NCBI RefSeq assembly: GCF_900411395.1
Contig: NZ_OXCQ01000005.1
Location: 51,723 to 115,722 of the forward strand
Direction: 5' to 3'
Source: Streptococcus sp. 596553
GTDB taxonomy: Bacteria; Bacillota; Bacilli; Lactobacillales; Streptococcaceae
DNA: 64,000 nt
How positions within the stretch are numbered: position 1 is the stretch's first letter; each line of letters starts with the position of its first letter. Both the position numbers and the translations under genes were made by a program. The notes under the pieces are model-generated. The model saw only the letters and a list, made by a program, of their open reading frames with translations, did not search any database and was not told where the DNA came from. Below, one piece after another: positions 26,615-36,152 of this stretch.

Positions 26615-26983
26615 ATGATTCAAACAGAAACTCGTTTGAAAGTCGCAGACAACAGCGGTGCTCGCGAAATCTTGACTATCAAAGTTCTTGGTGGTTCAGG
26701 ACGTAAATTTGCAAACATCGGTGATGTTATCGTGGCATCTGTAAAACAAGCTACTCCTGGTGGTGCGGTTAAAAAAGGTGACGTTGTTAAAGCAGTTATC
26801 GTTCGTACTAAATCAGGTGCTCGTCGTGCTGATGGTTCATACATCAAATTTGACGAAAACGCAGCAGTTATCATCCGTGAAGACAAAACTCCTCGCGGAA
26901 CACGTATCTTTGGCCCAGTTGCACGTGAATTGCGTGAAGGTGGCTTCATGAAGATCGTGTCACTTGCTCCAGAAGTACTTTAA
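26615..26983 (+). CDS. rplN: 50S ribosomal protein L14
   Basis: This 122-residue L14 forms inter-subunit bridges and is contacted by RsfS. The start [18 protein letters not shown] and the C-terminal [24 protein letters not shown] are diagnostic. A 78-bp spacer with two small hairpins follows. Confidence 0.98.
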   Translation: MIQTETRLKVADNSGAREILTIKVLGGSGRKFANIGDVIVASVKQATPGGAVKKGDVVKAVIVRTKSGARRADGSYIKFDENAAVIIREDKTPRGTRIFGPVARELREGGFMKIVSLAPEVL

Positions 26984-27003
26984 TTTTTAGAAACAAACTA
27001 GTC

Positions 27004-27036
27004 CCCTGGATTTACCTCCAGGGTGCCCTTATGGGC
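27004..27036 (+). promoter_or_regulatory. Two hairpins in rplN-rplX spacer
   Basis: CCCTGGA/TCCAGGG (27004-27023) and GCCC/GGGC (27025-27036) are perfect adjacent stems without a T run, 25 bp before rplX. Confidence 0.5.
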
Positions 27037-27061
27037 GTAAGAAAAATCAAGGAGAAACCTA

Positions 27062-27367
27062 ATGTTTGTAAAAAAAGGCGACAAAGTTCGCGTAATCGCT
27101 GGTAAAGATAAGGGAACAGAAGCTGTTGTCCTTACTGCCCTTCCAAAAGTAAACAAAGTTATCGTTGAAGGTGTTAACATCGTTAAGAAACACCAACGTC
27201 CAACTAACGAGCTTCCTCAAGGTGGTATCATCGAGAAAGAAGCAGCTATCCACGTATCAAACGTTCAAGTTTTGGACAAAAATGGTGTAGCTGGTCGTGT
27301 TGGTTACAAATTTGTAGACGGTAAAAAAGTTCGCTACAACAAAAAATCAGGCGAAGTGCTTGATTAA
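27062..27367 (+). CDS. rplX: 50S ribosomal protein L24
   Basis: This 101-residue L24 starts 50S assembly by binding the 5' domain of 23S rRNA. The KOW motif [20 protein letters not shown] and the [11 protein letters not shown] segment are clear. Confidence 0.97.
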
Positions 27368-27390
27368 TCACGAAGGAAAGGAGAAGTATA

Positions 27391-27933
27391 ATGGCAAATC
27401 GTTTAAAAGAAAAATATCTTAATGAAGTAGTTCCTGCTTTGACAGAACAATTCAACTACTCATCAGTGATGGCTGTGCCTAAAGTAGATAAGATCGTTTT
27501 GAACATGGGTGTTGGTGAAGCTGTATCAAACGCTAAAAGCCTTGAAAAAGCTGCTGAAGAATTGGCACTTATCTCAGGTCAAAAACCACTTATCACTAAA
27601 GCTAAAAAATCAATCGCCGGCTTCCGTCTTCGTGAAGGTGTTGCGATCGGTGCAAAAGTTACCCTTCGTGGTGAACGTATGTACGAATTCTTGGATAAAT
27701 TGGTTTCAGTTTCACTTCCACGTGTACGTGACTTCCACGGTGTTCCAACAAAATCATTTGACGGACGCGGAAACTACACACTTGGTGTGAAAGAACAATT
27801 GATCTTCCCAGAAATCAACTTCGATGACGTTGACAAAACTCGTGGTCTTGACATCGTTATCGTAACAACTGCTAACACTGACGAAGAGTCACGTGCATTG
27901 CTTACAGGCCTTGGAATGCCTTTTGCAAAATAA
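27391..27933 (+). CDS. rplE: 50S ribosomal protein L5
   Basis: This 180-residue L5 binds 5S rRNA and contacts the P-site tRNA. The [11 protein letters not shown] strand, the [17 protein letters not shown] segment and the C-terminal [20 protein letters not shown] are diagnostic. Confidence 0.98.
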   Translation: MANRLKEKYLNEVVPALTEQFNYSSVMAVPKVDKIVLNMGVGEAVSNAKSLEKAAEELALISGQKPLITKAKKSIAGFRLREGVAIGAKVTLRGERMYEFLDKLVSVSLPRVRDFHGVPTKSFDGRGNYTLGVKEQLIFPEINFDDVDKTRGLDIVIVTTANTDEESRALLTGLGMPFAK

Positions 27934-27950
27934 TATAGGAGGTATAACTA

Positions 27951-28136
27951 ATGGCTAAAAAATCTATGATTGCTAAGAACAAACGCCCAGCGAAGTTCTC
28001 TACTCAAGCATACACTCGCTGTGAACGTTGTGGACGTCCACACTCAGTTTACCGCAAGTTTAAACTTTGCCGTGTTTGCTTCCGTGAATTAGCTTACAAA
28101 GGACAAATTCCTGGTGTAACAAAAGCATCTTGGTAA
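27951..28136 (+). CDS. rpsN: 30S ribosomal protein S14, zinc-binding type
   Basis: This 61-residue protein is the short, zinc-binding (C+) type S14, with CERC and CRVC cysteine pairs. This is the form normally used when zinc is available. It is located in the spc operon, as usual. A 180-bp structured spacer follows. Confidence 0.97.
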   Translation: MAKKSMIAKNKRPAKFSTQAYTRCERCGRPHSVYRKFKLCRVCFRELAYKGQIPGVTKASW

Positions 28137-28304
28137 TTCTAGCTTTCAATCCCGTCGTGATTCGTCGTTATCTGCTTTTGCCTAACTCAAGTTATGCCTG
28201 CAAGCAGATGCCTAGACTCACTTAGGAATTGAAACCTAGAAACATATTCTGAGCCTAGCTCAATCATTAACTAGCAAGTGCAACTTGCAAACTACTAGTA
28301 AGAG
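28137..28304 (+). promoter_or_regulatory. Large folded spacer between rpsN and rpsH
   Basis: An outer pair (TTCTAG...TTTCAAT with ATTGAAA...CTAGAA, 28137-28241) encloses ATCTGCTT/AAGCAGAT and an inner CTAACT/AGTTATG stem. A second module has ACTAG/CTAGT with GCAAG/CTTGC inside (about 28272-28302). The spacer has no ORF and no terminator-type T run, and is long for an spc operon. Confidence 0.55.
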
Positions 28305-28316
28305 GAGAAAAACAAA

Positions 28317-28715
28317 ATGGTTATGACTGACCCAATCGCAGACTTCCTAACTCGTATTCGTAATGCTAACCAAGCGAAACACGAAGTACTTGAAGTACCT
28401 GCATCAAACATCAAAAAAGGGATTGCTGAAATCCTTAAACGCGAAGGTTTTGTAAAAAACGTTGAAATCATCGAAGATGACAAACAAGGCATCATCCGTG
28501 TGTTCCTTAAATACGGACCAAACGGTGAAAAAGTTATCACTAACTTGAAACGTGTTTCTAAACCAGGACTTCGTGTCTACAAAAAACGTGAAGACCTTCC
28601 AAAAGTTCTTAACGGACTTGGAATTGCTATCCTTTCAACTTCTGAAGGTTTGCTTACTGATAAAGAAGCACGCCAAAAGAATGTTGGTGGGGAAGTTATC
28701 GCTTACGTTTGGTAA
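28317..28715 (+). CDS. rpsH: 30S ribosomal protein S8
   Basis: This 132-residue S8 binds helix 21 of 16S rRNA and in E. coli represses the spc operon. The start [18 protein letters not shown] and the C-terminal [20 protein letters not shown] are diagnostic. Long structured spacers lie on both sides. Confidence 0.98.
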   Translation: MVMTDPIADFLTRIRNANQAKHEVLEVPASNIKKGIAEILKREGFVKNVEIIEDDKQGIIRVFLKYGPNGEKVITNLKRVSKPGLRVYKKREDLPKVLNGLGIAILSTSEGLLTDKEARQKNVGGEVIAYVW

Positions 28716-28720
28716 AATCA

Positions 28721-28851
28721 AGATACAAAGCTCGTAAAGAACAAAGCAAAATTAGAAAGTTGGAGAAGTTTGTTTACAAACAAGCCAACTTATCTATTTT
28801 GCACAGTTCTTAGAGCGTGTTCAGTTCAGCTCTTGGACTAAATAAGTATCT
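28721..28851 (+). promoter_or_regulatory. 130-nt near-continuous hairpin between rpsH and rplF
   Basis: Successive nested pairs are AGATAC/GTATCT, AGCTC/GAGCT, AAGAAC/GTTCTT, GCAAAAT/ATTTTGC, AAGTTGG/CCAACTT and GTTTGT/ACAAAC around a 2-nt TT loop. Small symmetric loops separate the pairs. This is far more perfect than chance. There is no T run after it, so it should not terminate. Confidence 0.65.
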
Positions 28852-28906
28852 GAACCCCGTGAAAACTGGCCGTTCTGGCCTGACAATTTAACAGGAGAAA
28901 ATAAAC

Positions 28907-29443
28907 ATGTCACGTATTGGTAATAAAGTTATCGTGTTGCCTGCTGGTGTAGAAATCACTAACAATGACAACCTTGTAACTGTAAAAGGACCTAAAGGAG
29001 AACTTACTCGTGAGTTCTCAAAAGATATTGAAATCCGTGTGGAAGGTACTGAAGTAACTCTTCACCGTCCAAACGATTCAAAAGAAATGAAAACTATCCA
29101 CGGAACTACTCGTGCCCTTTTGAACAACATGGTTGTTGGTGTATCAGAAGGATTCAAGAAAGAACTTGAAATGCGCGGGGTTGGTTACCGTGCACAACTT
29201 CAAGGATCTAAACTTGTTTTGGCTGTTGGTAAATCTCATCCAGACGAAGTTGAAGCTCCAGAAGGAATTACTTTTGAACTTCCAAACCCAACAACAATCG
29301 TTGTTAGCGGAATTTCAAAAGAAGTAGTTGGTCAAACAGCTGCTTACGTACGTAGCCTTCGTTCACCAGAACCATATAAAGGTAAAGGTATCCGTTACGT
29401 TGGTGAATTCGTTCGCCGTAAAGAAGGTAAAACAGGTAAATAA
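28907..29443 (+). CDS. rplF: 50S ribosomal protein L6
   Basis: This 178-residue L6 lies near the GTPase-associated centre. The two-domain duplication is visible, and the C-terminal [13 protein letters not shown] is diagnostic. The start MSRIGNKVI is preceded by AGGAGA. Confidence 0.98.
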   Translation: MSRIGNKVIVLPAGVEITNNDNLVTVKGPKGELTREFSKDIEIRVEGTEVTLHRPNDSKEMKTIHGTTRALLNNMVVGVSEGFKKELEMRGVGYRAQLQGSKLVLAVGKSHPDEVEAPEGITFELPNPTTIVVSGISKEVVGQTAAYVRSLRSPEPYKGKGIRYVGEFVRRKEGKTGK

Positions 29444-29449
29444 TGTTGA

Positions 29450-29468
29450 GTGGTTGATTCTCAACCAC
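29450..29468 (+). promoter_or_regulatory. Perfect hairpin in rplF-rplR spacer
   Basis: GTGGTTGA pairs with TCAACCAC around a TTC loop, 5 bp after the rplF stop. No T run follows. Confidence 0.5.
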
Positions 29469-29526
29469 CAACCTATTTTCCAACTTTGTGCATAGCACAC
29501 GATTTAAAACTAAAGAGGTGAAAACT

Positions 29527-29883
29527 GTGATTTCAAAACCAGATAAAAACAAACTCCGCCAAAAACGCCACCGTCGCGTTCGCGGAAAACTCTCTGGAAC
29601 TGCTGATCGCCCACGTTTGAACGTATTCCGTTCTAATACAGGCATCTACGCTCAAGTGATTGATGACGTAGCGGGTGTAACGCTCGCAAGTGCTTCAACT
29701 CTTGACAAAGAAGTTTCAAAAGGAACTAAAACTGAACAAGCCGTTGCTGTCGGTAAACTCGTTGCAGAACGTGCAAACGCTAAAGGTATTTCAGAAGTGG
29801 TGTTCGACCGCGGTGGATATCTATATCACGGACGTGTGAAAGCTTTGGCTGATGCAGCTCGTGAAAACGGATTGAAATTCTAA
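29527..29883 (+). CDS. rplR: 50S ribosomal protein L18
   Basis: This 118-residue L18 binds 5S rRNA. I chose the GTG at 29527 ([18 protein letters not shown]) because AGAGGTG precedes it at proper distance and it gives the family length; an upstream ATG at 29488 would add 13 unrelated residues. The [20 protein letters not shown] segment is diagnostic. Confidence 0.96.
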
Positions 29884-29900
29884 TAGGAGGACACTAGAAA

Positions 29901-30395
29901 ATGGCATTTAAAGACAATGCAGTTGAATTAGAAGAACGCGTAGTTGCTGTTAACCGTGTTACAAAAGTTGTTAAAGGTGGACGTCGTCTTCGTTTCGCAG
30001 CTCTTGTTGTTGTTGGTGACCACAACGGTCGCGTAGGATTTGGTACTGGTAAAGCTCAAGAAGTTCCAGAAGCAATCCGTAAAGCAGTAGATGATGCTAA
30101 GAAAAACTTGATCGAAGTTCCTATGGTTGGAACAACAATCCCACACGAAGTTCTTTCAGAATTCGGTGGAGCTAAAGTATTGTTGAAACCTGCTGTAGAA
30201 GGTTCTGGAGTTGCCGCTGGTGGTGCAGTTCGTGCCGTTGTGGAATTGGCAGGTGTGGCAGATATTACATCTAAATCACTTGGTTCTAACACTCCAATCA
30301 ACATTGTTCGTGCAACTGTTGAAGGTTTGAAACAATTGAAACGCGCTGAAGAAGTTGCTGCCCTTCGTGGTATTTCAGTTTCTGATTTGGCATAA
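29901..30395 (+). CDS. rpsE: 30S ribosomal protein S5
   Basis: This 164-residue S5 lies at the mRNA entry and helps decoding accuracy. The [17 protein letters not shown] and [15 protein letters not shown] segments are diagnostic. AGGAGG precedes the start. Confidence 0.98.
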   Translation: MAFKDNAVELEERVVAVNRVTKVVKGGRRLRFAALVVVGDHNGRVGFGTGKAQEVPEAIRKAVDDAKKNLIEVPMVGTTIPHEVLSEFGGAKVLLKPAVEGSGVAAGGAVRAVVELAGVADITSKSLGSNTPINIVRATVEGLKQLKRAEEVAALRGISVSDLA

Positions 30396-30408
30396 GAAAG
30401 GGGATAAA

Positions 30409-30591
30409 ATGGCTCAAATTAAAATTACTTTGACTAAGTCTCCAATCGGACGCATTCCATCACAACGTAAAACTGTTGTAGCACTTGGACTTGGCAAATT
30501 GAACAGCTCTGTTATTAAAGAAGATAACGCTGCTATCCGTGGTATGATCACAGCAGTATCTCACTTGGTAACAGTTGAAGAAGTAAACTAA
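30409..30591 (+). CDS. rpmD: 50S ribosomal protein L30
   Basis: This 60-residue L30 starts [15 protein letters not shown] and has the [11 protein letters not shown] segment typical of the family. I chose the ATG at 30409, preceded by AAAGGGG, rather than an upstream ATG inside rpsE. A 144-bp spacer follows. Confidence 0.97.
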   Translation: MAQIKITLTKSPIGRIPSQRKTVVALGLGKLNSSVIKEDNAAIRGMITAVSHLVTVEEVN

Positions 30592-30596
30592 TGAAT

Positions 30597-30630
30597 TTTT
30601 AGGGGATGTGCACTATACCATCCCCTAAAA
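30597..30630 (+). promoter_or_regulatory. 12-bp perfect hairpin in rpmD-rplO spacer
   Basis: TTTTAGGGGATG (30597-30608) pairs perfectly with CATCCCCTAAAA (30619-30630). A second GGGAG/CTCCC hairpin lies near 30676-30697. Neither is followed by a T run, so read-through into rplO is expected. Confidence 0.55.
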
Positions 30631-30735
30631 CTAGATATAGTCATCTATGATGACGTCGTATAGGCGAGTTGATGGGGGAGACAACCTTTTCTCCCTTATC
30701 GGCGCTAGCATTTTACAAAATAGGAGAAAATAAAA

Positions 30736-31176
30736 ATGAAACTTCATGAATTGAAACCTGCAGAAGGTTCTCGTAAAGTACGTAACCGCGTTGGTCGTGG
30801 TACTTCATCAGGTAACGGTAAAACATCTGGTCGTGGTCAAAAAGGTCAAAAAGCTCGTAGCGGTGGCGGAGTTCGCCTTGGTTTTGAAGGTGGACAAACT
30901 CCATTGTTCCGTCGTCTTCCAAAACGTGGATTCACTAACATCAACGCTAAAGAATACGCAATTGTGAACCTTGACCAATTGAACGTCTTTGAAGATGGTG
31001 CTGAAGTAACTCCAGTTGTTCTTATCGAAGCAGGAATTGTTAAAGCTGAAAAATCAGGTATTAAAATTCTTGGTAACGGTGAGTTGACTAAGAAATTGAC
31101 TGTGAAAGCAGCTAAATTCTCTAAATCAGCTGAAGAAGCTATCACTGCTAAAGGTGGTTCAGTAGAAGTCATCTAA
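30736..31176 (+). CDS. rplO: 50S ribosomal protein L15
   Basis: This 146-residue L15 is a late-assembly 50S protein. The N-terminal glycine-rich [19 protein letters not shown] and the [18 protein letters not shown] stretch are diagnostic. It is followed after 12 bp by secY. Confidence 0.98.
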   Translation: MKLHELKPAEGSRKVRNRVGRGTSSGNGKTSGRGQKGQKARSGGGVRLGFEGGQTPLFRRLPKRGFTNINAKEYAIVNLDQLNVFEDGAEVTPVVLIEAGIVKAEKSGIKILGNGELTKKLTVKAAKFSKSAEEAITAKGGSVEVI

Positions 31177-31188
31177 GAGAGGTGACCT

Positions 31189-32499
31189 ATGTTTTTTAAA
31201 TTATTAAGAGAAGCTCTTAAAGTCAAGCAGGTTCGATCAAAAATTTTATTTACAATTTTTATCGTTTTGGTCTTTCGTATCGGGACTAGCATTACAGTTC
31301 CTGGTGTGAATGCCAATAGCTTGAATGCTTTAAGTGGATTATCCTTCTTAAACATGTTGAGCTTGGTGTCGGGGAATGCCCTAAAAAACTTTTCGATTTT
31401 TGCCCTAGGAGTTAGTCCCTATATCACCGCTTCTATCGTTGTCCAACTCTTGCAAATGGATATTTTACCCAAGTTTGTAGAGTGGGGAAAACAAGGGGAA
31501 GTAGGTCGAAGAAAATTGAACCAAGCTACTCGTTATATTGCACTAGTTCTCGCTTTTGTGCAATCTATCGGGATTACAGCTGGTTTTAATACCTTGGCTG
31601 GAGCTCAATTGATTAAAACTGCTTTAACTCCACAAGTTTTTCTGACGATTGGTATCATCTTAACAGCTGGTAGTATGATTGTCACGTGGTTGGGAGAGCA
31701 AATTACAGATAAGGGATACGGAAACGGTGTTTCCATGATTATCTTTGCCGGGATTGTTGCCTCAATTCCAGAGATGATTCAGGGCATCTATGTAGACTAC
31801 TTTGTGAACGTCCCAAGTAGCCGTATCACTTCATCTATCATTTTCGTAATCATTTTGATTATTACTGTATTGTTGATCATTTACTTTACAACTTATGTTC
31901 AACAAGCAGAATACAAAATTCCAATCCAATATACTAAGGTTGCACAAGGTGCTCCATCTAGCTCTTACCTTCCATTGAAGGTAAACCCTGCTGGAGTTAT
32001 CCCTGTTATCTTTGCAAGTTCGATTACTGCAGCGCCTGCGGCTATTCTTCAGTTTTTGAGCGCTACAGGTCATGATTGGGCTTGGGTAAGGGTAGCACAA
32101 GAGATGTTGGCAACCACTTCTCCAACTGGTATTGCCATGTATGCTTTGTTGATTATTCTCTTTACATTCTTCTATACGTTTGTACAGATTAATCCTGAAA
32201 AAGCGGCAGAGAACCTACAAAAGAGCGGTGCCTATATCCATGGAGTTCGTCCTGGTAAAGGTACAGAAGAATATATGTCTAAACTTCTTCGTCGTCTTGC
32301 AACGGTTGGTTCCCTCTTCCTTGGTGTGATTTCCATTTTGCCGATTGCAGCTAAAGATGTATTTGGTCTTTCTGATGTTGTTGCCTTTGGGGGAACAAGT
32401 CTCTTGATCATTATCTCTACAGGTATCGAAGGAATCAAGCAATTGGAAGGTTACCTATTGAAACGTAAGTATGTTGGTTTCATGGATAGAACAGAATAA
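31189..32499 (+). CDS. secY: Preprotein translocase subunit SecY
   Basis: This 436-residue protein is the channel of the Sec translocon. Ten membrane segments are visible, with the plug-region sequence around PGVNANSLNALSG, the conserved GNGVSMIIFAGI, and the cytoplasmic loop VRPGKGTEEYM. Its location after rplO in the spc operon is standard. A BOX element follows in the gap before adk. Confidence 0.98.
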   Translation: MFFKLLREALKVKQVRSKILFTIFIVLVFRIGTSITVPGVNANSLNALSGLSFLNMLSLVSGNALKNFSIFALGVSPYITASIVVQLLQMDILPKFVEWGKQGEVGRRKLNQATRYIALVLAFVQSIGITAGFNTLAGAQLIKTALTPQVFLTIGIILTAGSMIVTWLGEQITDKGYGNGVSMIIFAGIVASIPEMIQGIYVDYFVNVPSSRITSSIIFVIILIITVLLIIYFTTYVQQAEYKIPIQYTKVAQGAPSSSYLPLKVNPAGVIPVIFASSITAAPAAILQFLSATGHDWAWVRVAQEMLATTSPTGIAMYALLIILFTFFYTFVQINPEKAAENLQKSGAYIHGVRPGKGTEEYMSKLLRRLATVGSLFLGVISILPIAAKDVFGLSDVVAFGGTSLLIIISTGIEGIKQLEGYLLKRKYVGFMDRTE

Positions 32500-32500
32500 A

Positions 32501-32639
32501 AGTATTTACTGATACTCTTCGAAAATCTCTTCAAACCACGTCAGCTTTATCTGCAACCTCAAAGCAGTGCTTTGAGCAACCTGCGGCTAGCTTCCTAGTT
32601 TGCTCTTTGATTTTCATTGAGTATGAAGCAGTAAATGCT
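32501..32639 (+). repeat. BOX element (32512-32624) nested in an 11-bp stem, secY-adk gap
   Basis: The BOX runs from ATACTCTTCGAAAATC to TTTTCATTGAGTAT with a shortened boxA and a boxC that includes an internal AAAGCAGTGCTTT palindrome. It is flanked by AGTATTTACTG (32501-32511) and CAGTAAATGCT (32629-32639), which pair over 11 bp with one wobble and so extend the BOX hairpin. Downstream, AACTCT/AGAGTT (around 32656-32678) is another hairpin, within a stretch flanked by GGAG/CTCC. The 263-bp gap has no ORF. Confidence 0.85.
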
Positions 32640-32762
32640 GAGGGAGTGGAGGTTTAACTCTAACATTAGTGAGAGTTTGGTCTCCCCTCTTCTATTTTGT
32701 TTTTAAATAGGGGTGAAAAGACTTTTTGCTTCTATTTAAAAATAAAATAAGGAGATCAGATC

Positions 32763-33401
32763 ATGAATCTTTTGATTATGGGCTTACCTGGTGCAGGTAA
32801 GGGAACTCAAGCAGCAAAAATCGTAGAACAATTCCATGTTGCACATATCTCAACAGGTGATATGTTCCGCGCTGCAATAGCAAATCAAACTGAAATGGGT
32901 GTTCTTGCTAAGTCATACATTGACAAGGGTGAATTGGTTCCTGATGAAGTTACAAATGGAATCGTAAAAGAACGTCTTTCACAAGATGATATTAAAGAAA
33001 CAGGATTCTTATTGGATGGTTACCCACGTACAATCGAACAAGCTCATGCCTTGGACAAAACATTGGCTGAACTTGGCATTGAACTAGAAGGTGTTATCAA
33101 TATTGAAGTGAACCCTGACAGCCTCTTGGAACGTTTGAGTGGCCGTATCATCCACCGCGTAACTAGAGAAACTTTCCACAAGGTCTTTAACCCACCAGTT
33201 GACTATAAAGAAGAAGATTACTACCAACGTGAAGATGATAAGCCTGAGACAGTAAAACGTCGTTTGGATGTGAATATTGCTCAAGGAGAACCAATCATTG
33301 CTCACTACCGTGCCAAAGGTTTGGTTCATGACATCGAAGGTAATCAAGATATCAATGATGTCTTCTCAGATATTGAAAAAGTATTGACAAATTTGAAATA
33401 A
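32763..33401 (+). CDS. adk: Adenylate kinase
   Basis: This 212-residue long-form adenylate kinase converts ATP and AMP to two ADP. The P-loop [10 protein letters not shown], the AMP-site STGDMFRAA and LLDGYPRT, and the LID domain (about residues 123-160) are clear. The LID lacks the four-cysteine zinc site of many Gram-positive adenylate kinases; the corresponding region reads [17 protein letters not shown]. It is in its usual place between secY and infA. Confidence 0.97.
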   Translation: MNLLIMGLPGAGKGTQAAKIVEQFHVAHISTGDMFRAAIANQTEMGVLAKSYIDKGELVPDEVTNGIVKERLSQDDIKETGFLLDGYPRTIEQAHALDKTLAELGIELEGVINIEVNPDSLLERLSGRIIHRVTRETFHKVFNPPVDYKEEDYYQREDDKPETVKRRLDVNIAQGEPIIAHYRAKGLVHDIEGNQDINDVFSDIEKVLTNLK

Positions 33402-33415
33402 AGCGTTTTTCACAC

Positions 33416-33444
33416 TTGCAAAAATCAGCTACAAATGTTATACT
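33416..33444 (+). promoter_or_regulatory. Internal promoter before infA
   Basis: TTGCAA (33416-33421), a 17-bp spacer and TGT-TATACT (-10 at 33439-33444) form a strong extended promoter. It would give infA-rpmJ-rpsM-rpsK-rpoA-rplQ their own transcript. Confidence 0.7.
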
Positions 33445-33517
33445 GAGATAGTCTGACTTATAATTGTTGTCTCTGTGTCTAGAGGCATCGAATCGAAATT
33501 TATGGAGGTGCTTTTGC

Positions 33518-33736
33518 GTGGCAAAAGACGATGTGATTGAAGTTGAAGGCAAAGTAGTTGATACAATGCCGAATGCAATGTTTACGGTTGAACTTGAAAA
33601 TGGACATCAGATTTTAGCAACAGTTTCTGGTAAAATTCGTAAAAACTATATTCGTATTTTAGCGGGAGATCGTGTTACTGTCGAAATGAGTCCATATGAC
33701 TTGACACGTGGACGTATCACTTACCGCTTTAAATAA
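33518..33736 (+). CDS. infA: Translation initiation factor IF-1
   Basis: This 72-residue IF-1 is a single S1-type OB fold that binds the 30S A site. It starts with GTG at 33518 ([13 protein letters not shown]) after TGGAGGTG. The segment [13 protein letters not shown] and the end [16 protein letters not shown] are diagnostic. Upstream in-frame codons are leader sequence. Confidence 0.97.
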   Translation: MAKDDVIEVEGKVVDTMPNAMFTVELENGHQILATVSGKIRKNYIRILAGDRVTVEMSPYDLTRGRITYRFK

Positions 33737-33760
33737 TCGAAAAACTTGGAGGGATAAGAA

Positions 33761-33877
33761 ATGAAAGTAAGACCATCGGTCAAACCAATTTGCGAATACT
33801 GTAAAGTTATTCGTCGTAATGGTCGTGTTATGGTAATTTGCCCAGCAAATCCAAAACACAAACAACGTCAAGGATAA
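33761..33877 (+). CDS. rpmJ: 50S ribosomal protein L36
   Basis: This 38-residue L36 starts [17 protein letters not shown]. It is the zinc-binding type, with CEYC followed by a later Cys ([14 protein letters not shown]). GGAGGG precedes the ATG. Confidence 0.97.
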
Positions 33878-33894
33878 GATAGAAAGGAGAAAAC

Positions 33895-34260
33895 ATGGCT
33901 CGTATTGCTGGAGTTGACATTCCAAATGACAAACGCGTAGTAATCTCATTGACTTATGTTTATGGTATCGGACTTGCAACATCTAAGAAAATTTTGGCTG
34001 CTGCTGGAATCTCAGAAGATGTTCGTGTACGTGATCTTACATCAGATCAAGAAGATGCTATCCGTCGTGAAGTGGATGCAATCAAAGTTGAAGGTGACCT
34101 TCGTCGTGAAGTAAACTTGAACATCAAACGTTTGATGGAAATCGGTTCATACCGTGGTATCCGTCACCGTCGTGGACTTCCTGTCCGTGGACAAAACACT
34201 AAAAACAACGCTCGCACTCGTAAAGGTAAAGCTGTTGCGATTGCTGGTAAGAAAAAATAA
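33895..34260 (+). CDS. rpsM: 30S ribosomal protein S13
   Basis: This 121-residue S13 contacts tRNA and the 50S subunit from the small-subunit head. The start [16 protein letters not shown], the H2TH-like [13 protein letters not shown], and the basic [15 protein letters not shown] tail are diagnostic. Confidence 0.98.
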
Positions 34261-34277
34261 TATAGGAGGTAAAAGTC

Positions 34278-34661
34278 TTGGCTAAACCAACACGTAAACG
34301 TCGTGTGAAAAAGAATATCGAATCTGGTATTGCTCATATTCACGCTACATTTAATAACACTATTGTTATGATTACTGATGTGCATGGTAATGCAATTGCT
34401 TGGTCATCAGCTGGTGCTCTTGGTTTCAAAGGTTCTCGTAAATCTACACCATTCGCTGCCCAAATGGCTTCTGAAGCTGCTGCTAAATCTGCACAAGAAC
34501 ACGGTCTTAAATCAGTTGAAGTTACTGTAAAAGGTCCAGGTTCTGGTCGTGAGTCAGCTATTCGTGCGCTTGCTGCCGCTGGTCTTGAAGTAACAGCAAT
34601 TCGTGATGTGACTCCAGTGCCACACAATGGTGCTCGTCCTCCAAAACGTCGCCGTGTATAA
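34278..34661 (+). CDS. rpsK: 30S ribosomal protein S11
   Basis: This 127-residue S11 lies on the platform. The [13 protein letters not shown] strand and the C-terminal [13 protein letters not shown] are diagnostic. It starts with TTG (34278), preceded by AGGAGGT at good spacing. Confidence 0.97.
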
Positions 34662-34703
34662 TCATCGCATTACACTGCTTTTCGTTTAAGAGGGAGTAAC
34701 TAA

Positions 34704-35639
34704 ATGATCGAGTTTGAAAAACCAAATATAACAAAAATTGATGAAAATAAAGATTATGGCAAGTTTGTAATCGAACCACTTGAACGTGGCTACGGTACAA
34801 CTCTTGGTAACTCTCTTCGTCGTGTACTTCTAGCTTCTCTACCAGGAGCAGCTGTGACATCTATCAACATTGATGGTGTGTTACATGAGTTTGACACAGT
34901 TCCAGGTGTTCGTGAAGACGTGATGCAAATCATTCTGAACATTAAAGGAATTGCAGTGAAATCGTACGTTGAAGACGAAAAAATCATCGAACTGGATGTT
35001 GAAGGTCCTGCTGAAGTAACAGCTGGTGACATTTTGACAGATAGCGATATTGAAATTGTAAATCCAGATCATTATCTCTTTACAATCGGTGAAGGTTCTT
35101 CCCTAAAAGCGACTATGACTGTTAACAGTGGTCGTGGATATGTACCTGCTGATGAAAATAAAAAGGATAATGCACCAGTTGGAACACTTGCTGTAGATTC
35201 TATTTATACACCAGTTACAAAAGTCAACTATCAAGTGGAACCTGCTCGTGTAGGTAGCAATGATGGATTTGACAAATTAACCCTTGAAATCTTGACAAAT
35301 GGAACAATTATTCCAGAAGATGCTTTAGGGCTTTCAGCACGTATTTTGACAGAACATCTTGATTTGTTTACAAATCTTACTGAGATTGCTAAGTCAACTG
35401 AAGTGATGAAAGAAGCTGACACTGAATCTGACGATCGTATTTTGGATCGTACGATTGAGGAACTGGACTTGTCTGTGCGTTCATACAACTGTTTGAAACG
35501 TGCCGGTATCAATACTGTGCATGATTTGACAGAAAAATCTGAAGCAGAGATGATGAAAGTACGAAATCTTGGACGCAAGAGTTTGGAAGAAGTGAAACTC
35601 AAACTCATTGATTTGGGTCTTGGATTAAAAGATAAATAA
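34704..35639 (+). CDS. rpoA: RNA polymerase alpha subunit
   Basis: This 311-residue alpha subunit dimerises to nucleate RNA polymerase. The N-terminal domain covers about residues 1-230 ([15 protein letters not shown] is diagnostic). The C-terminal domain (about 245-311, with [13 protein letters not shown] and [12 protein letters not shown]) binds UP elements and regulators, including Spx proteins. Confidence 0.99.
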
Positions 35640-35650
35640 AGGAGGAATAC

Positions 35651-36037
35651 ATGGCTTACCGTAAACTAGGACGCACTAGCTCACAACGTAAAGCAATGCT
35701 TCGCGATTTGACAACTGACCTTTTGATCAACGAATCAATCGTGACAACTGAAGCTCGTGCTAAAGAAATCCGTAAAACTGTTGAAAAAATGATTACTCTA
35801 GGTAAACGTGGTGATTTGCATGCACGTCGTCAAGCAGCTGCTTTCGTACGTAATGAAATCGCATCTGAAAACTATGATGAAGCAACTGATAAGTACACTT
35901 CTACTACAGCACTTCAAAAATTGTTCTCAGAAATCGCACCTCGTTATGCTGAACGTAACGGTGGATACACTCGTATCCTTAAAACTGAACCACGTCGTGG
36001 TGATGCAGCGCCAATGGCGATCATCGAATTAGTATAA
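35651..36037 (+). CDS. rplQ: 50S ribosomal protein L17
   Basis: This 128-residue L17 lies near the tunnel exit. The start [19 protein letters not shown] and the [17 protein letters not shown] segment are diagnostic. It is the last gene of the operon and is followed by a structured trailer and a terminator. Confidence 0.98.
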   Translation: MAYRKLGRTSSQRKAMLRDLTTDLLINESIVTTEARAKEIRKTVEKMITLGKRGDLHARRQAAAFVRNEIASENYDEATDKYTSTTALQKLFSEIAPRYAERNGGYTRILKTEPRRGDAAPMAIIELV

Positions 36038-36058
36038 AATCATCAATTTTGTTGAGTG

Positions 36059-36140
36059 TTATGATGATGGAGTCTTGTGCTCTTAGTCTAGCTCTGGTCT
36101 ACCGCTAGGATTTCGGTCCTAGCGGGAACACTCATCATAA
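36059..36140 (+). promoter_or_regulatory. Nested hairpins in rplQ trailer
   Basis: TTATGATGA (36059-36067) pairs with TCATCATAA (36132-36140). Inside lies a perfect CCGCTAGGA/TCCTAGCGG stem (36102-36125) with a TTTCGG loop. No T run follows; the operon terminator comes later. Confidence 0.55.
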
Positions 36141-36152
36141 GTTGGGATAGTA

